From Candidatus Enterocloster excrementipullorum (lineage in GTDB: Bacteria > Bacillota > Clostridia > Lachnospirales > Lachnospiraceae): a stretch of DNA of 35,084 bases. Below are positions 25,177-32,973 of the stretch, one piece after another (position 1 is the first letter of the stretch; every line of letters begins with the position of its first letter). The stretch is taken from the NCBI GenBank assembly GCA_019119575.1, contig DWWT01000027.1, forward strand, positions 1-35,084, given 5' to 3'. A program made the translations under genes and the position numbers. A model generated the notes under the pieces. That model did no database searches, had not been told where the DNA came from, and worked only from the letters and a program-made list of their open reading frames with translations.

Positions 25177-26212
25177 AAAGAGAAAAAAAGAGCGTTCCAG
25201 AAAGCTTGCCTGGGAAATTTTGGAGTATCTCCTGCTTTCTTTTGCGACCGCCCTCTTTACCTACGGCTTTCTCTGTACAACCGCTGTCTCGCTGGGGGAG
25301 GCATACCTGGCTGGAAGAGGTATTTCTGTCACAGAGGCTCAAAACATGGTGTTTCATCTGTGGCTGCGCAGTATCTGCATCCTTGCCTCGGTTCCGGTGT
25401 TTCTCTCCCTCTTCCTTGTTATGCTGGGGCAGCGCCTTTCCTACCTGCTCTCCATTATCAAGGGGGTGGAGCGCCTGGAGGAGAAGCAGATGGACTTTCA
25501 TATCAAGCTGGAGGGAAACGATGAGCTCACCCGGCTGGCGGAGAGTATTAATGTGCTCGCGCAGTCCCAGCTGCGGATCAGCCGGCAGGAGCGGGAGATG
25601 CAGGAGGAGCGGGAGATGTTTATCCGGTCGCTTTCCCATGATATCCGCACGCCCCTGACGTCCCTTATTTCCTATTCCCAGATTGTAGGAGACCGAGAGG
25701 GGCTCACCCCGGAGGAGACAGCCTCCTATATCCGCCTTGTCCAGGAGAAATCCCAGCAGATCAAGGAGCTGACGGACCGGCTGCTGGGAGAAAAACAGGC
25801 AGGGCGGGAGCAGGTGGAGGATCTTCGGTTCTTGATGGAGCAGATGGCGTTTCAGTGGGAGGAAATTTTGGAGGAGCGTTTTGCATGCCGGATTGATCTG
25901 GAAGCATGCGGCCGGACGGCAGGAACCCTTGATGTCGGGGGGCTGTGGCGGATTATGGATAACCTGGCTTCTAATGTTGAGAAATATGCGGATCCCAACC
26001 GGCAGGTGGAGCTGACTGTCAGCAGCAGAGGAAGGGAGATCTGCCTGGTGCAGAGAAACGGGATCCGGGAGGGAGCTTTAGGGGAAGTGGAGAGCCACGG
26101 ATTGGGCCTTGTGAGCGTCAGCCAGATTGCCCGTTCTATGGAGGGAACGGTGGAATCCGGAGAGAAAAACGGGATATTTGAGGTGCGGATTACATTCCTT
26201 ATGGCGGAATAA
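25166..26212 (+). CDS. Sensor histidine kinase, partner of the preceding regulator
   Basis: A 348-residue membrane kinase. Two membrane segments (about 20-42 and 68-92) flank a short extracytoplasmic loop of some 25 residues, too small for a ligand domain, as in intramembrane-sensing kinases. A HAMP-like linker follows (about 90-140), then the H box SLSHDIRTPLTSL with phospho-accepting H158. The ATPase domain has an N box NLASNVEKYADPN, the D box is reduced (VQRNGIREG rather than DNGxG), and the G box is SHGLGLVSVSQIA. The altered D box is notable but seen in some functional kinases. Overlap with the regulator gene implies coupled translation. Confidence 0.88.
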   Translation: MRTEKRKKERSRKLAWEILEYLLLSFATALFTYGFLCTTAVSLGEAYLAGRGISVTEAQNMVFHLWLRSICILASVPVFLSLFLVMLGQRLSYLLSIIKGVERLEEKQMDFHIKLEGNDELTRLAESINVLAQSQLRISRQEREMQEEREMFIRSLSHDIRTPLTSLISYSQIVGDREGLTPEETASYIRLVQEKSQQIKELTDRLLGEKQAGREQVEDLRFLMEQMAFQWEEILEERFACRIDLEACGRTAGTLDVGGLWRIMDNLASNVEKYADPNRQVELTVSSRGREICLVQRNGIREGALGEVESHGLGLVSVSQIARSMEGTVESGEKNGIFEVRITFLMAE

Positions 26213-26213
26213 A

Positions 26214-26230
26214 TTTAGAATTCTTTAGAA
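26214..26230. promoter_or_regulatory. Direct repeat TTTAGAA x2 at 10-bp phase, probable response-regulator box
   Basis: TTTAGAA at 26214-26220 and 26224-26230 are exactly one helical turn apart. The second copy falls where the -35 of the next promoter would be. Tandem half-sites at 10-11 bp are the usual layout for OmpR-family activators. Confidence 0.6.
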
Positions 26231-26254
26231 ATGCATGGGAAAATTATTTATACT
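26225..26254 (+). promoter_or_regulatory. Promoter for the small membrane protein gene
   Basis: TATACT (26249-26254) is a good -10. The best -35 is TTAGAA (26225-26230) at 18 nt, poor and overlapped by the direct repeat, as expected for an activator-dependent promoter. Confidence 0.55.
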
Positions 26255-26300
26255 GTCATGGTAAAGTAGAGCCATACAAAAAACAAGGAGGAATAAAAAG

Positions 26301-26633
26301 ATGGCTTTAGGATGGTATATGATAATGTTTGTGGCGATGAGTACGATCAGTATTTTGGGGCTGCTGCTTCTGTTTCTGGTAAAGAGCCCCGGGGTGAAAC
26401 GGGTTCTGTTTTATGCTATGGCGGTGTGGGGAATGGCAGTGTCGGCCGTGTACGCCACCAGCCTGCCTTCTAATTGGATTGCCGCACAGATTTCCGGATG
26501 GGGATTGGGATTTTTCAGCGTAGCAGGAATTGTGGTCTATATCAAGGCTAAAAATGACAGGCAAAGGCAGATTGCCGGCATCCTGGTGGCGGTGTCTGTG
26601 GTCGGAGCAATTTTGAAATTGTTCGTGCTGTGA
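26301..26633 (+). CDS. Small four-helix membrane protein, function unknown
   Basis: A 110-residue protein made almost entirely of hydrophobic segments (about 6-27, 33-52, 60-80 and 89-109) with short polar turns (KSPGVKR, KAKNDRQRQ). No family is recognised. SD aggagg precedes the ATG. It directly follows a two-component system, and its promoter carries a phased direct repeat, so it is likely the regulon's output, perhaps a stress or envelope protein; that is inference from position. No terminator is evident before the downstream glycine riboswitch promoter at 26644. Confidence 0.65.
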   Translation: MALGWYMIMFVAMSTISILGLLLLFLVKSPGVKRVLFYAMAVWGMAVSAVYATSLPSNWIAAQISGWGLGFFSVAGIVVYIKAKNDRQRQIAGILVAVSVVGAILKLFVL

Positions 26634-26643
26634 GAAAAGAGTA

Positions 26644-26672
26644 TTGTAAAAATCCATTTTTCGTGGTACAGT
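26644..26672 (+). promoter_or_regulatory. Sigma-A promoter for the glycine riboswitch transcript
   Basis: TTGTAA (26644-26649), 17 nt, TACAGT (26667-26672). The start site is expected at about 26679, exactly where a strong hairpin begins. Confidence 0.65.
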
Positions 26673-26678
26673 AGTAAC

Positions 26679-26846
26679 GTTCCGCTTCTCTTCGGAGAGG
26701 CGGAACTCTCTGGAGAGTCTCCGCAGGGAGCGCCGAAGGTGTAAGGCCGGCATGCCATGTCAAGGGCAGGCCGCTGATCTCTCAGGCAAAAGGACAGGGC
26801 ATACAAATAAAACAATGGACGCTGCTTGTAAGCGGTTCATTGTATG
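26679..26846 (+). ncRNA. Glycine riboswitch, single aptamer with a 3' ghost-like stem
   Basis: The aptamer runs from about 26705 to 26799 and shows the class hallmarks: CTGGAGAG near its start, GCGCCGAAGG at about 26730-26739, and CTCTCAGGCAAAAGGACAG (26779-26797). P1 can form from CTCT and AGGG at the two ends. It is followed not by a second full aptamer but by a stem (ACAATG 26812-26817 with CATTGT 26838-26843, inner CGCT with AGCG) that resembles the vestigial partner seen in singlet glycine riboswitches. A very stable 12-bp UUCG hairpin (26679-26706) precedes it. With the terminator at 26866, it should switch on the downstream symporter when glycine is high. Confidence 0.93.
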
Positions 26847-26865
26847 CGGGTGTTCTACTCTTTGG

Positions 26866-26894
26866 AGAGCTGATGAAGTCAGCTCTTATTTTTT
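26866..26894 (+). terminator. Riboswitch-controlled intrinsic terminator
   Basis: AGAGCTGA (26866-26873) and TCAGCTCT (26879-26886) pair perfectly around TGAAG, followed by TATTTTTT. CTCTTTGGAGAG just upstream (from 26858) overlaps the 5' arm and could act in an antiterminator. Confidence 0.85.
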
Positions 26895-26919
26895 GTGCAA
26901 AAAAGAGGAGGAATGAAAA

Positions 26920-28281
26920 ATGGATTTACTGCAGGCATGGGTAGAAAAGGGAACGGACTTTTTGATGAGTTTTCTGCTGATTGTGATTTTGGTGGGAACA
27001 GGCATCTACTACACAATCCGTCTCCGATTTATACAGATACGGCGGTTCGGACAGGGCTGCCGTCTGGTTTTTGGAAATTTCAGTCTGAAGGGCGAAAAGC
27101 ATGAAAAAGGCGAGATGACGCCGTTTCAGTCCCTGGCTACGGCTATCGCGGCCCAGGTAGGCACAGGAAATCTGGCCGGAGCGGCCACGGCCCTCATCGG
27201 CGGCGGCCCAGGGGCTATTTTCTGGATGTGGGTCAGCGCTTTCTTTGGCATGGCTACCATCTATTCTGAGGCGGTTCTTGCTCAAGAGTACAAGACCGAG
27301 GTGGACGGACAAGTTACAGGCGGCCCGGTGTACTATATCAAGGCGGCCTTTAAGGGGAGGTTCGGCCGGTTTTTGGCAGGGCTGTTTGCGGTGTTTATCA
27401 TTTTGGCTCTGGGCTTTATGGGAAATATGGTTCAGTCCAATTCCATAGGAGCCGCCTTCTCCGAGGTGTTTAATTACTATCATCTGAATGTGCCGCCTGC
27501 AGCCGTGGGCGCAGTGATTGCGGTGCTTTCCCTGTTTATTTTTCTGGGAGGTACAAAACGTCTGGCGTCAGTGGTGGAAAAGCTTGTGCCGGTGATGGCC
27601 GGTTTTTATATTGTGGGAAGCCTGCTCCTCATCGGTCTGCACATTACCCATGTGCCGGAGGCTTTCCGGATGATTCTGGTGGGAGCCTTTAAGCCGGATG
27701 CCGTAGTAGGCGCCGGCGCAGGCATCACGGTACGGGAAGCCGTCCGGTATGGTGTGGCCAGAGGCCTTTTTTCCAATGAGGCGGGCATGGGATCCACTCC
27801 CCATGCTCACGCGAGGGCAAAAGCGCAGAGCCCTCATCACCAGGGGCTCTGCGCTATGATCAGTGTATTTATTGATACATTTATCATTTTGAATCTCACA
27901 GTATTCTCCATCCTGACCACCGGAGTAATATCCAGCGGGAAGGATGGGACAGCTTTGACACAGGCAGCTTTTATGCAGAGCTTCGGCTCTCTGGGCCTTA
28001 TCTTTGTGGCGGTCTGCCTTCTGTTTTTCGCGTACTCAACAATCCTGGGCTGGCATTTCTTCGGCCAGATCAATGCGGAGTACCTGTTCGGCAAGAAAGC
28101 GGCAAAGGTCTATTCACTGCTGGTTGTTGTGTTTATCATTGTAGGCTCCGCCCTAAAGGTAGATCTTGTGTGGGCTCTGGCTGACTTTTTCAACGGCCTG
28201 ATGGTGATTCCCAACGCCATGGCATTGCTGGCCCTCAGCGGTGTGGTGGTGGGGATCAGCCGGAGACTGGATGCGCGTTAG
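26920..28281 (+). CDS. Sodium:alanine/glycine symporter (AgcS/AlsT family)
   Basis: Na+-coupled amino acid carrier of the AGCS family, 453 residues with about 10-11 membrane segments. Family signatures: TPFQSLATAIAAQVGTGNLAGAA (the sodium/substrate region near residues 67-89), GGPGAIFWMWVSAFFGMAT, GGPVYYI, and RGLFSNEAGMGSTPHAHA. SD agaggagg precedes the ATG. The glycine riboswitch upstream makes glycine the likely substrate; in this setting the carrier may import or export it. The coding region contains a perfect 11-bp inverted repeat (27823-27854). Its stop overlaps the stop of the convergent LarA-like gene by 4 nt, with no terminator between. Confidence 0.93.
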   Translation: MDLLQAWVEKGTDFLMSFLLIVILVGTGIYYTIRLRFIQIRRFGQGCRLVFGNFSLKGEKHEKGEMTPFQSLATAIAAQVGTGNLAGAATALIGGGPGAIFWMWVSAFFGMATIYSEAVLAQEYKTEVDGQVTGGPVYYIKAAFKGRFGRFLAGLFAVFIILALGFMGNMVQSNSIGAAFSEVFNYYHLNVPPAAVGAVIAVLSLFIFLGGTKRLASVVEKLVPVMAGFYIVGSLLLIGLHITHVPEAFRMILVGAFKPDAVVGAGAGITVREAVRYGVARGLFSNEAGMGSTPHAHARAKAQSPHHQGLCAMISVFIDTFIILNLTVFSILTTGVISSGKDGTALTQAAFMQSFGSLGLIFVAVCLLFFAYSTILGWHFFGQINAEYLFGKKAAKVYSLLVVVFIIVGSALKVDLVWALADFFNGLMVIPNAMALLALSGVVVGISRRLDAR

Positions 28282-29588
28282 ATGCGCACCGGCGTCACCA
28301 CATCCCCCTGGCTGTCAAATTCCAGGGGAGCCGGGGCGTCCAGGGCCTCAAGTCCCGGATATTTCCCGACCTTCACATCCTCATAGTAGGCCGCGGACAG
28401 CATGATAGCGTCGATGTGCAGGCTGTTTTCAATCCGCACCATCCGCACCGGGGCGTCCCCAAGGCCGTTTAAGGTCTTAATGCAAAGCTGGATGGCTTCC
28501 TTATCGGTTGACACGACGCAGGGAATCCGGGCAGAGGCCAGCACTGTGCTGGTGATGCAGTTGGGATACATTTTTTCAATGTCCATCTCGTCGAAGATTT
28601 TTTTCGTGATGGCGCTGGCCAGGCCGCATCCCAGAGCATTTCCGTGGGATTCCTCGCTCAGGTTTAGAAAGCAGGTCCGCTGCACCTGGATACCGCCTTT
28701 GGCGTACTCCGTGGAGAAGGTGCCGGTGATATTGGGATCCACCCCGGTGCCGCTGAAATTTTTTCCAACAGTGTCCACCACCAGCACATCTCCCTTGCCA
28801 ACTAGGAGGCTGGGCATATTGGCAAAAGCGACTTTTAAGAGTTCGGCTTCCCGCTCCAATATATTTTCCGGAAGGATGGCCTCGATGCGGCAGGTCTCGT
28901 CGTAGGCATTTTCAAGGCAGGGAATGGCGAAGAGAATAGGAGCCTTTTCAAGGACTACCTGCGCCATGGTGGGAATATTTTTTGCGATATTTCCCATACC
29001 GTCCCCATGGACAATGGAAGCCCCCACCTGCTTGCCCAGGCCCACGGTCATCATCTTGCAGGGACCGCTCTCGTGGGTGCCCCGGAAGGCGTTGTGTGGC
29101 TTTAAGCGGCAGGAGATGATGATGCCGTCGGACTCATAGGCGTTTTTGTCCAGAACCACCCGGCGGCCCAGGGAGGAATACCCCAGTTCCACAACCTCCA
29201 TGGAGGAGAGGATGGGGCATCCCATGGTCTCCTCGGTGATGTTGTAGCTGGCAAGGATTTCCCGCTGGCCCTCGGCGGTGGCCCCGCCGTGGCTTCCCAT
29301 GGCCGGGACAATGAAGGGGGAGGCGCCCCTGCGCTTCACGGCGTCTACCACGGCCTTTGTGATGATGTCCACGTTCCGGATTCCCCGGCTGCCTGCCGTG
29401 ATGGCGATGCGCATGCCGGGCTTTATTTTTTCAGAAAACTGGGGCTGGGCAATCTCGGCCTCCACAATGGCCGGAATATCCGCGGGCTTTATGGTCTCCC
29501 TGGGAAATGTCTGCCGTGCGTGAAACATCTCCGGAATGGCCACATCCTTTAATAAGCTGGATACAGTCCCTCCTTTTACAACCTTCAT
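28278..29588 (-). CDS. LarA-like (nickel-pincer) lactate racemase family protein
   Basis: A 436-residue homologue of the LarA hydroxyacid racemase/epimerase superfamily. In L. plantarum LarA the cofactor and catalytic residues are H108, H174, K184 and H200. Here H100 (GSHGGATAEGQ), H165 (RLKPHNAFRG), K178 (GPCKMMTVG) and H194 (ASIVHGDG) match in order and spacing, so nickel-pincer chemistry is plausible. Length and the C-terminal half are as in larger LarA homologues. The maturation genes larB, larC and larE are not in the window. ATG 29588 has taggaggg upstream. It is the last gene of an operon with a DUF1667 protein and two flavoproteins, suggesting that it inverts a hydroxyacid substrate or product. 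The substrate is unknown. Confidence 0.82.
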   Translation of the reverse strand: MKVVKGGTVSSLLKDVAIPEMFHARQTFPRETIKPADIPAIVEAEIAQPQFSEKIKPGMRIAITAGSRGIRNVDIITKAVVDAVKRRGASPFIVPAMGSHGGATAEGQREILASYNITEETMGCPILSSMEVVELGYSSLGRRVVLDKNAYESDGIIISCRLKPHNAFRGTHESGPCKMMTVGLGKQVGASIVHGDGMGNIAKNIPTMAQVVLEKAPILFAIPCLENAYDETCRIEAILPENILEREAELLKVAFANMPSLLVGKGDVLVVDTVGKNFSGTGVDPNITGTFSTEYAKGGIQVQRTCFLNLSEESHGNALGCGLASAITKKIFDEMDIEKMYPNCITSTVLASARIPCVVSTDKEAIQLCIKTLNGLGDAPVRMVRIENSLHIDAIMLSAAYYEDVKVGKYPGLEALDAPAPLEFDSQGDVVTPVRI

Positions 29589-29607
29589 AGCAATCCCTCC
29601 TACATTT

Positions 29608-29988
29608 TTATAAATTCTCGGCAGCATGGGCTGCATTTACATTCTTTGTCACAATCACATCCGCATCCGTTCCCAGAAGATGGGAAATCACCACATCCCC
29701 GATGTGCACCGGCGCTTTCCGGCTCACTCTGCGGATCTCTTCCATGGCCCGGAAGATGTCCTTTTTGGGGATGGGCGCGGAGAGGCGCACGCTGGCCAGG
29801 GGGAGCTCCCCTCCCTCAATCCGTATGGAGCTGGCTATATTGCGCATGGAAGCCGTCACCTCCTGGACGGCGTACTCCCGGCCCTTTGGACATGTATTTC
29901 CCTTTACCTCCAGGACCTGTCCGTTCTCCTCCGTCACCTCCAGGCTGCAGCCTAAGGGGCACATGATGCAGGTAAATTCTCTCAGCAT
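29608..29988 (-). CDS. DUF1667 iron-sulfur protein
   Basis: A 126-residue protein with an N-terminal Cys motif TCIMCPLGC (C7, C10, C14) and C33 in GNTCPKGREYA, suited to one Fe-S cluster, followed by a small alpha/beta domain (ITASMRNIASSI-like region and SAPIPKKDIFRAMEEI). DUF1667 proteins recur beside GlpA/GlpB-like flavoproteins, as in Thermotoga, and are thought to be the third subunit of a dehydrogenase complex, in place of GlpC. The start overlaps the end of the preceding flavoprotein gene by 7 nt (ATGCTGA), so translation is coupled. 19 nt separate it from the LarA-like gene. Confidence 0.85.
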   Translation of the reverse strand: MLREFTCIMCPLGCSLEVTEENGQVLEVKGNTCPKGREYAVQEVTASMRNIASSIRIEGGELPLASVRLSAPIPKKDIFRAMEEIRRVSRKAPVHIGDVVISHLLGTDADVIVTKNVNAAHAAENL

Positions 29989-31217
29989 ACCACCTTCACC
30001 TCCAGATTGTCTGTGTTGTTTAAAGCGGCCCCGTCCACGGGGATCTGAATCATCTCCGCCGGGATGGCTTTTTTGAACTTCTTCTTTTTTATCACCTGTC
30101 CGCCCTGGCAGATTTGGAGCTCGCAGTCCTTCATGGGCCGCTTTACCCGCAGGGAGAGAAGGAAGGACGATTTCCCGCTGATCTTCTGGGGAATGGTGTG
30201 GGTCACATTTCCGTCCGTGACCACCTCCAGGGTACAGGCCGGAAGGGCGCCCTCCCGGATGTAGGCGGCCGCGGCGTCCGCCAGCCGCTCCGCCTCCCCC
30301 GAGACAAAGTCCACCAGGTCATGGACGTGGAGTACGTTCCCGGCGGCAAAGATGCCGTCCACATTGGTCTGGTAGTGCTCGTCCACAATGGCTCCCTTGC
30401 TCCGGCCGTCCAGGACCACCCCTGCTCCAAGGGAGAGCTCATTTTCCGGAATCAGCCCCACGGAGAGAATCAGGGTGTCGCAGGCCCAGGTCTTTTCCGT
30501 GCCGGGGATGGGCTGCATGCGCTCGTCCACCTGGGAGACCACCACGCCCTCCAGGCGCTCTTTTCCCAGGATGTCGGTCACGGTATGGCTCAGATACAGG
30601 GGGATGTCGTAATCCCGCAGACACTGCTCAATGTTCCTGGGCAGGCCGCTGGAGTAGGGCTGAATCTCGAATACCGCCCGGACATGGGCGCCCTCCAGGG
30701 TGAGCCGCCGGGCCATGATCATGCCGATATCCCCGGAGCCAAGAATCACAATCTCTTTTCCCACCATCTTGTTGTGCAGGTTTATGTAGGACTGGGCCAC
30801 CCCCGCGGTGTACACGCCGGCGGGACGCTCCCCCGGGATGCTGATGGCGCCCCGGGTCCGCTCCCTGCAGCCCATGGCCAGGATGACCGCCTTTGCCTGA
30901 ATCTCCAGGATGCCCTCCCGGGAAGCCGCTAAAATCCGCTTGTCCGGTGTAATGGAGAGAACGGTGGTGTCCGTCACATAGGGGATCTGCATCTCCTCCA
31001 CCATGTCGATGAAGCGCTGTGCGTACTCCGGGCCGCTCAAGGTCTCCTTAAACCGGGTCAGCCCGAAGCCGTCGTGGATGCACTGGCGCAGGATGCCGCC
31101 CAGAGATTTTTCCCGTTCCAGGATGAGTATGTTTCGGACGCCTTTCTTGTAAAGCTCTGCGGCTGCCGCAAGGCCTGCGGGGCCGCCGCCGATAATTGCT
31201 GCATCTACCTGTCTCAT
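29982..31217 (-). CDS. FAD/NAD-dependent oxidoreductase, GlpB/HcnB-like subunit
   Basis: A 411-residue flavoprotein of the pyridine nucleotide-disulfide type: FAD motif AAIIGGGPAGLAAAAEL at the N-terminus, conserved GGILRQCIHDGFG, AVILAMGCRERTRG, a second Rossmann motif EIVILGSGDIGMIMAR for NAD(P), and VDGIFAAGNVLHVHDLVD, which closes the FAD site. It resembles subunits of opine, sarcosine and hydrogen-cyanide-forming oxidases and of anaerobic glycerol-3-phosphate dehydrogenase-like complexes. It would pass electrons between the GlpA/LhgO-like subunit and NAD or another carrier. ATG 31217 has gaggtg upstream; GTG 31226 is an alternative. The GlpA-like stop lies 6-8 nt before the start. Confidence 0.87.
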   Translation of the reverse strand: MRQVDAAIIGGGPAGLAAAAELYKKGVRNILILEREKSLGGILRQCIHDGFGLTRFKETLSGPEYAQRFIDMVEEMQIPYVTDTTVLSITPDKRILAASREGILEIQAKAVILAMGCRERTRGAISIPGERPAGVYTAGVAQSYINLHNKMVGKEIVILGSGDIGMIMARRLTLEGAHVRAVFEIQPYSSGLPRNIEQCLRDYDIPLYLSHTVTDILGKERLEGVVVSQVDERMQPIPGTEKTWACDTLILSVGLIPENELSLGAGVVLDGRSKGAIVDEHYQTNVDGIFAAGNVLHVHDLVDFVSGEAERLADAAAAYIREGALPACTLEVVTDGNVTHTIPQKISGKSSFLLSLRVKRPMKDCELQICQGGQVIKKKKFKKAIPAEMIQIPVDGAALNNTDNLEVKVVC

Positions 31218-31222
31218 GTCTC

Positions 31223-32671
31223 TCACCTCACCTTTCCTGTAAACATGTAGGAGCCCGCCTTGGAGTAGCGCACCTCGGTCTCCGGGATGGAGAGCTCTTC
31301 CTCGATCATCTGGGTAATGCGGGTCTCGCAGTAGCCGCCCTGGCAGCGCCCCATGGTGGCGCGGGTGCGGTTCTTGATGCCGGTAACCGTATGGACGCCC
31401 AGGGGGTTGTGAATGGCCTGCAGGATCTCGGCCCGGGTCACGGTCTCGCAGCGGCAGACAATCTCGCCGTAGTCCGGATTTTCCGCCACAGCGGCGGCCT
31501 GTTCTTCCCGCGTCATCTCAGAGAAGCGTCGGATGCCCCTGCGGCAGGGATTGAATGCCGGGTTGGGGGCCGGATTCTCCTTCTCTTTGAGAATAGATAC
31601 GGCCCGGCGCGCCAGGGGGAGGGCGCAGGTGAGGCCCGGGGATTCGATTCCCACCAGGTTCACGGTGAAGGGATTGGCGCCGTCGGATTCCAGCACAAAA
31701 TCTTTATTTTCCCCGGTGGCCGGGTCGTAGATTTTCCAGCGGATCCCGGCGAAATTGCGGATGAAATATTCCCGCTTCATCTCCTTAAACATCTTGAGGC
31801 CGTCGGTATAGAGGCCGTCCATGTGTTCCTTTGTGACCTTGTAGTCTTCAAGCCCTTCTGTCAGATAGGAGTCGGGGCCTACCAGCACGTTGCCGTCAAT
31901 GGTGGGCGTCGCGTGGGTGGCGAAGCCGCCCTTCTCGTTGGGGGCTGGGTAGATGGGGATGGGCATGTTCTTTCCGGCCTTTTTATCCAGAACATAATAC
32001 TCGCCTTTAAAGCCCCGGACCGGATACTCCGGATATCCCAGCATGGCGGAAATTTGGGAGGCGTACATGCCGGCGCAGTTGATGACCCACTTGGTTTTCA
32101 CATCCCCTTTCGAGGTGTGCAGCATCCACCCGTCCTCCAGGCGGGAGATACGTTCCACCTTATGTCCGAACCGGAAACAGACGCCGTTTGCACAGGCGTT
32201 CTCCGCCAGAGCGATGGTGTACTGCATGGGGTCCAGAATGCCGGAGGAGGGAACATACATGGCGAAATTTCCTCCCGCGTTAGGGTCGATCTCGTCCATG
32301 CGCTTCCGGTCAATCATCTCCATGCCCCTGACGCCGTTGATTTCCCCGATTTTTTTGAATTTGAGAATGTTTTCCCGATCCTTCTCGTCAAAGCCGACTA
32401 CCAGCTTTCCCGTGCGCTTAAAGGGTACGTCCAGCTCCTGCGCTACTTGGTCAAATTCCTGGTTGCCCTCCACGGCGCAGGCTGCTTTCAGTGAGCTCGG
32501 CGCATAGGTGAATCCGGCGTGGAGCATGCCGGTATTCCGGCTGGAGTTGCCGCAGGCCACATCCAGCTCCTTTTCCAGAACCGCGATTTTTAAAGAGAGG
32601 CGGGATGCTTCTCTTGCCACGGCACAGCCAACAACGCCCGCGCCGATGATTGTTACGTCAAACGATTCCAT
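31223..32671 (-). CDS. FAD-dependent dehydrogenase, GlpA/LhgO-like, with C-terminal BFD-type [2Fe-2S] domain
   Basis: A 482-residue DAO-family flavoprotein. The N-terminal FAD motif is VTIIGAGVVGCAVAREAS, followed by SSRNTGMLHAGFTYAPSSLKA, a block typical of L-2-hydroxyglutarate dehydrogenase (LhgO) and GlpA, and RTGKLVVGF. A catalytic-domain block GFATHATPTIDGNVLVGPD follows, and the substrate-side motif is VNLVGIESPGLTCALPLA. Residues from about 405 form a BFD-like domain with CRCETV and GRCQGGYC for a [2Fe-2S] cluster. SD aggagg precedes the ATG. It is first in the operon, so it likely oxidises the substrate; glycerol-3-phosphate or a 2-hydroxyacid both fit, and the LarA-like neighbour favours a hydroxyacid. 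Confidence 0.88.
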   Translation of the reverse strand: MESFDVTIIGAGVVGCAVAREASRLSLKIAVLEKELDVACGNSSRNTGMLHAGFTYAPSSLKAACAVEGNQEFDQVAQELDVPFKRTGKLVVGFDEKDRENILKFKKIGEINGVRGMEMIDRKRMDEIDPNAGGNFAMYVPSSGILDPMQYTIALAENACANGVCFRFGHKVERISRLEDGWMLHTSKGDVKTKWVINCAGMYASQISAMLGYPEYPVRGFKGEYYVLDKKAGKNMPIPIYPAPNEKGGFATHATPTIDGNVLVGPDSYLTEGLEDYKVTKEHMDGLYTDGLKMFKEMKREYFIRNFAGIRWKIYDPATGENKDFVLESDGANPFTVNLVGIESPGLTCALPLARRAVSILKEKENPAPNPAFNPCRRGIRRFSEMTREEQAAAVAENPDYGEIVCRCETVTRAEILQAIHNPLGVHTVTGIKNRTRATMGRCQGGYCETRITQMIEEELSIPETEVRYSKAGSYMFTGKVR

Positions 32672-32726
32672 ATGTCCTCCTTCTCTTAAGGCGGATGGGT
32701 GCCGCCGTCAATTTTTGTATAGTATG

Positions 32727-32755
32727 AGTATAACGCCTTCGCTTTCTCCTGTAAA
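32727..32755 (-). promoter_or_regulatory. Sigma-A promoter for the flavoprotein/LarA-like operon
   Basis: Read on the minus strand: TTTACA (32755-32750), 17 nt, TATACT (32732-32727). The -35 is part of the palindrome at 32751-32769. Start site expected near 32720, about 50 nt before the first ATG. Confidence 0.7.
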
Positions 32756-32769
32756 ATTCGTAATTTTAC
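32751..32769. promoter_or_regulatory. Operator-like palindrome over the operon -35
   Basis: GTAAAATTCGTAATTTTAC is a perfect 8-bp inverted repeat with a 3-bp centre, overlapping the minus-strand -35. Two further perfect palindromes lie in the same 302-nt intergenic region: GCTTTGGCAAAGC (32798-32810) and CGCGGCGTCCGCG (32857-32869). A binding site for the divergent LysR protein is likely. Confidence 0.55.
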
Positions 32770-32870
32770 TAGAGCTCTTAATAATTCTGTCTGAAATGCT
32801 TTGGCAAAGCTGCCCGGATAAAGTGCGTGACGGCCAGCGGATCAGACATGCCAAAACGCGGCGTCCGCGC

Positions 32871-32900
32871 TTGACATGGATCCTGCCGCTTTTTTATAAT
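32871..32900 (+). promoter_or_regulatory. Sigma-A promoter for the LysR regulator gene
   Basis: Consensus TTGACA (32871-32876), 18 nt, consensus TATAAT (32895-32900). The GC-rich palindrome 32857-32869 abuts the -35. Confidence 0.75.
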
Positions 32901-32973
32901 GGAGGTAACTGCTTCGGACAGCGGAAGAAGGATAAAAACTCGGAAGACAGAGATAGGGAAGGGAGAAGAACTC

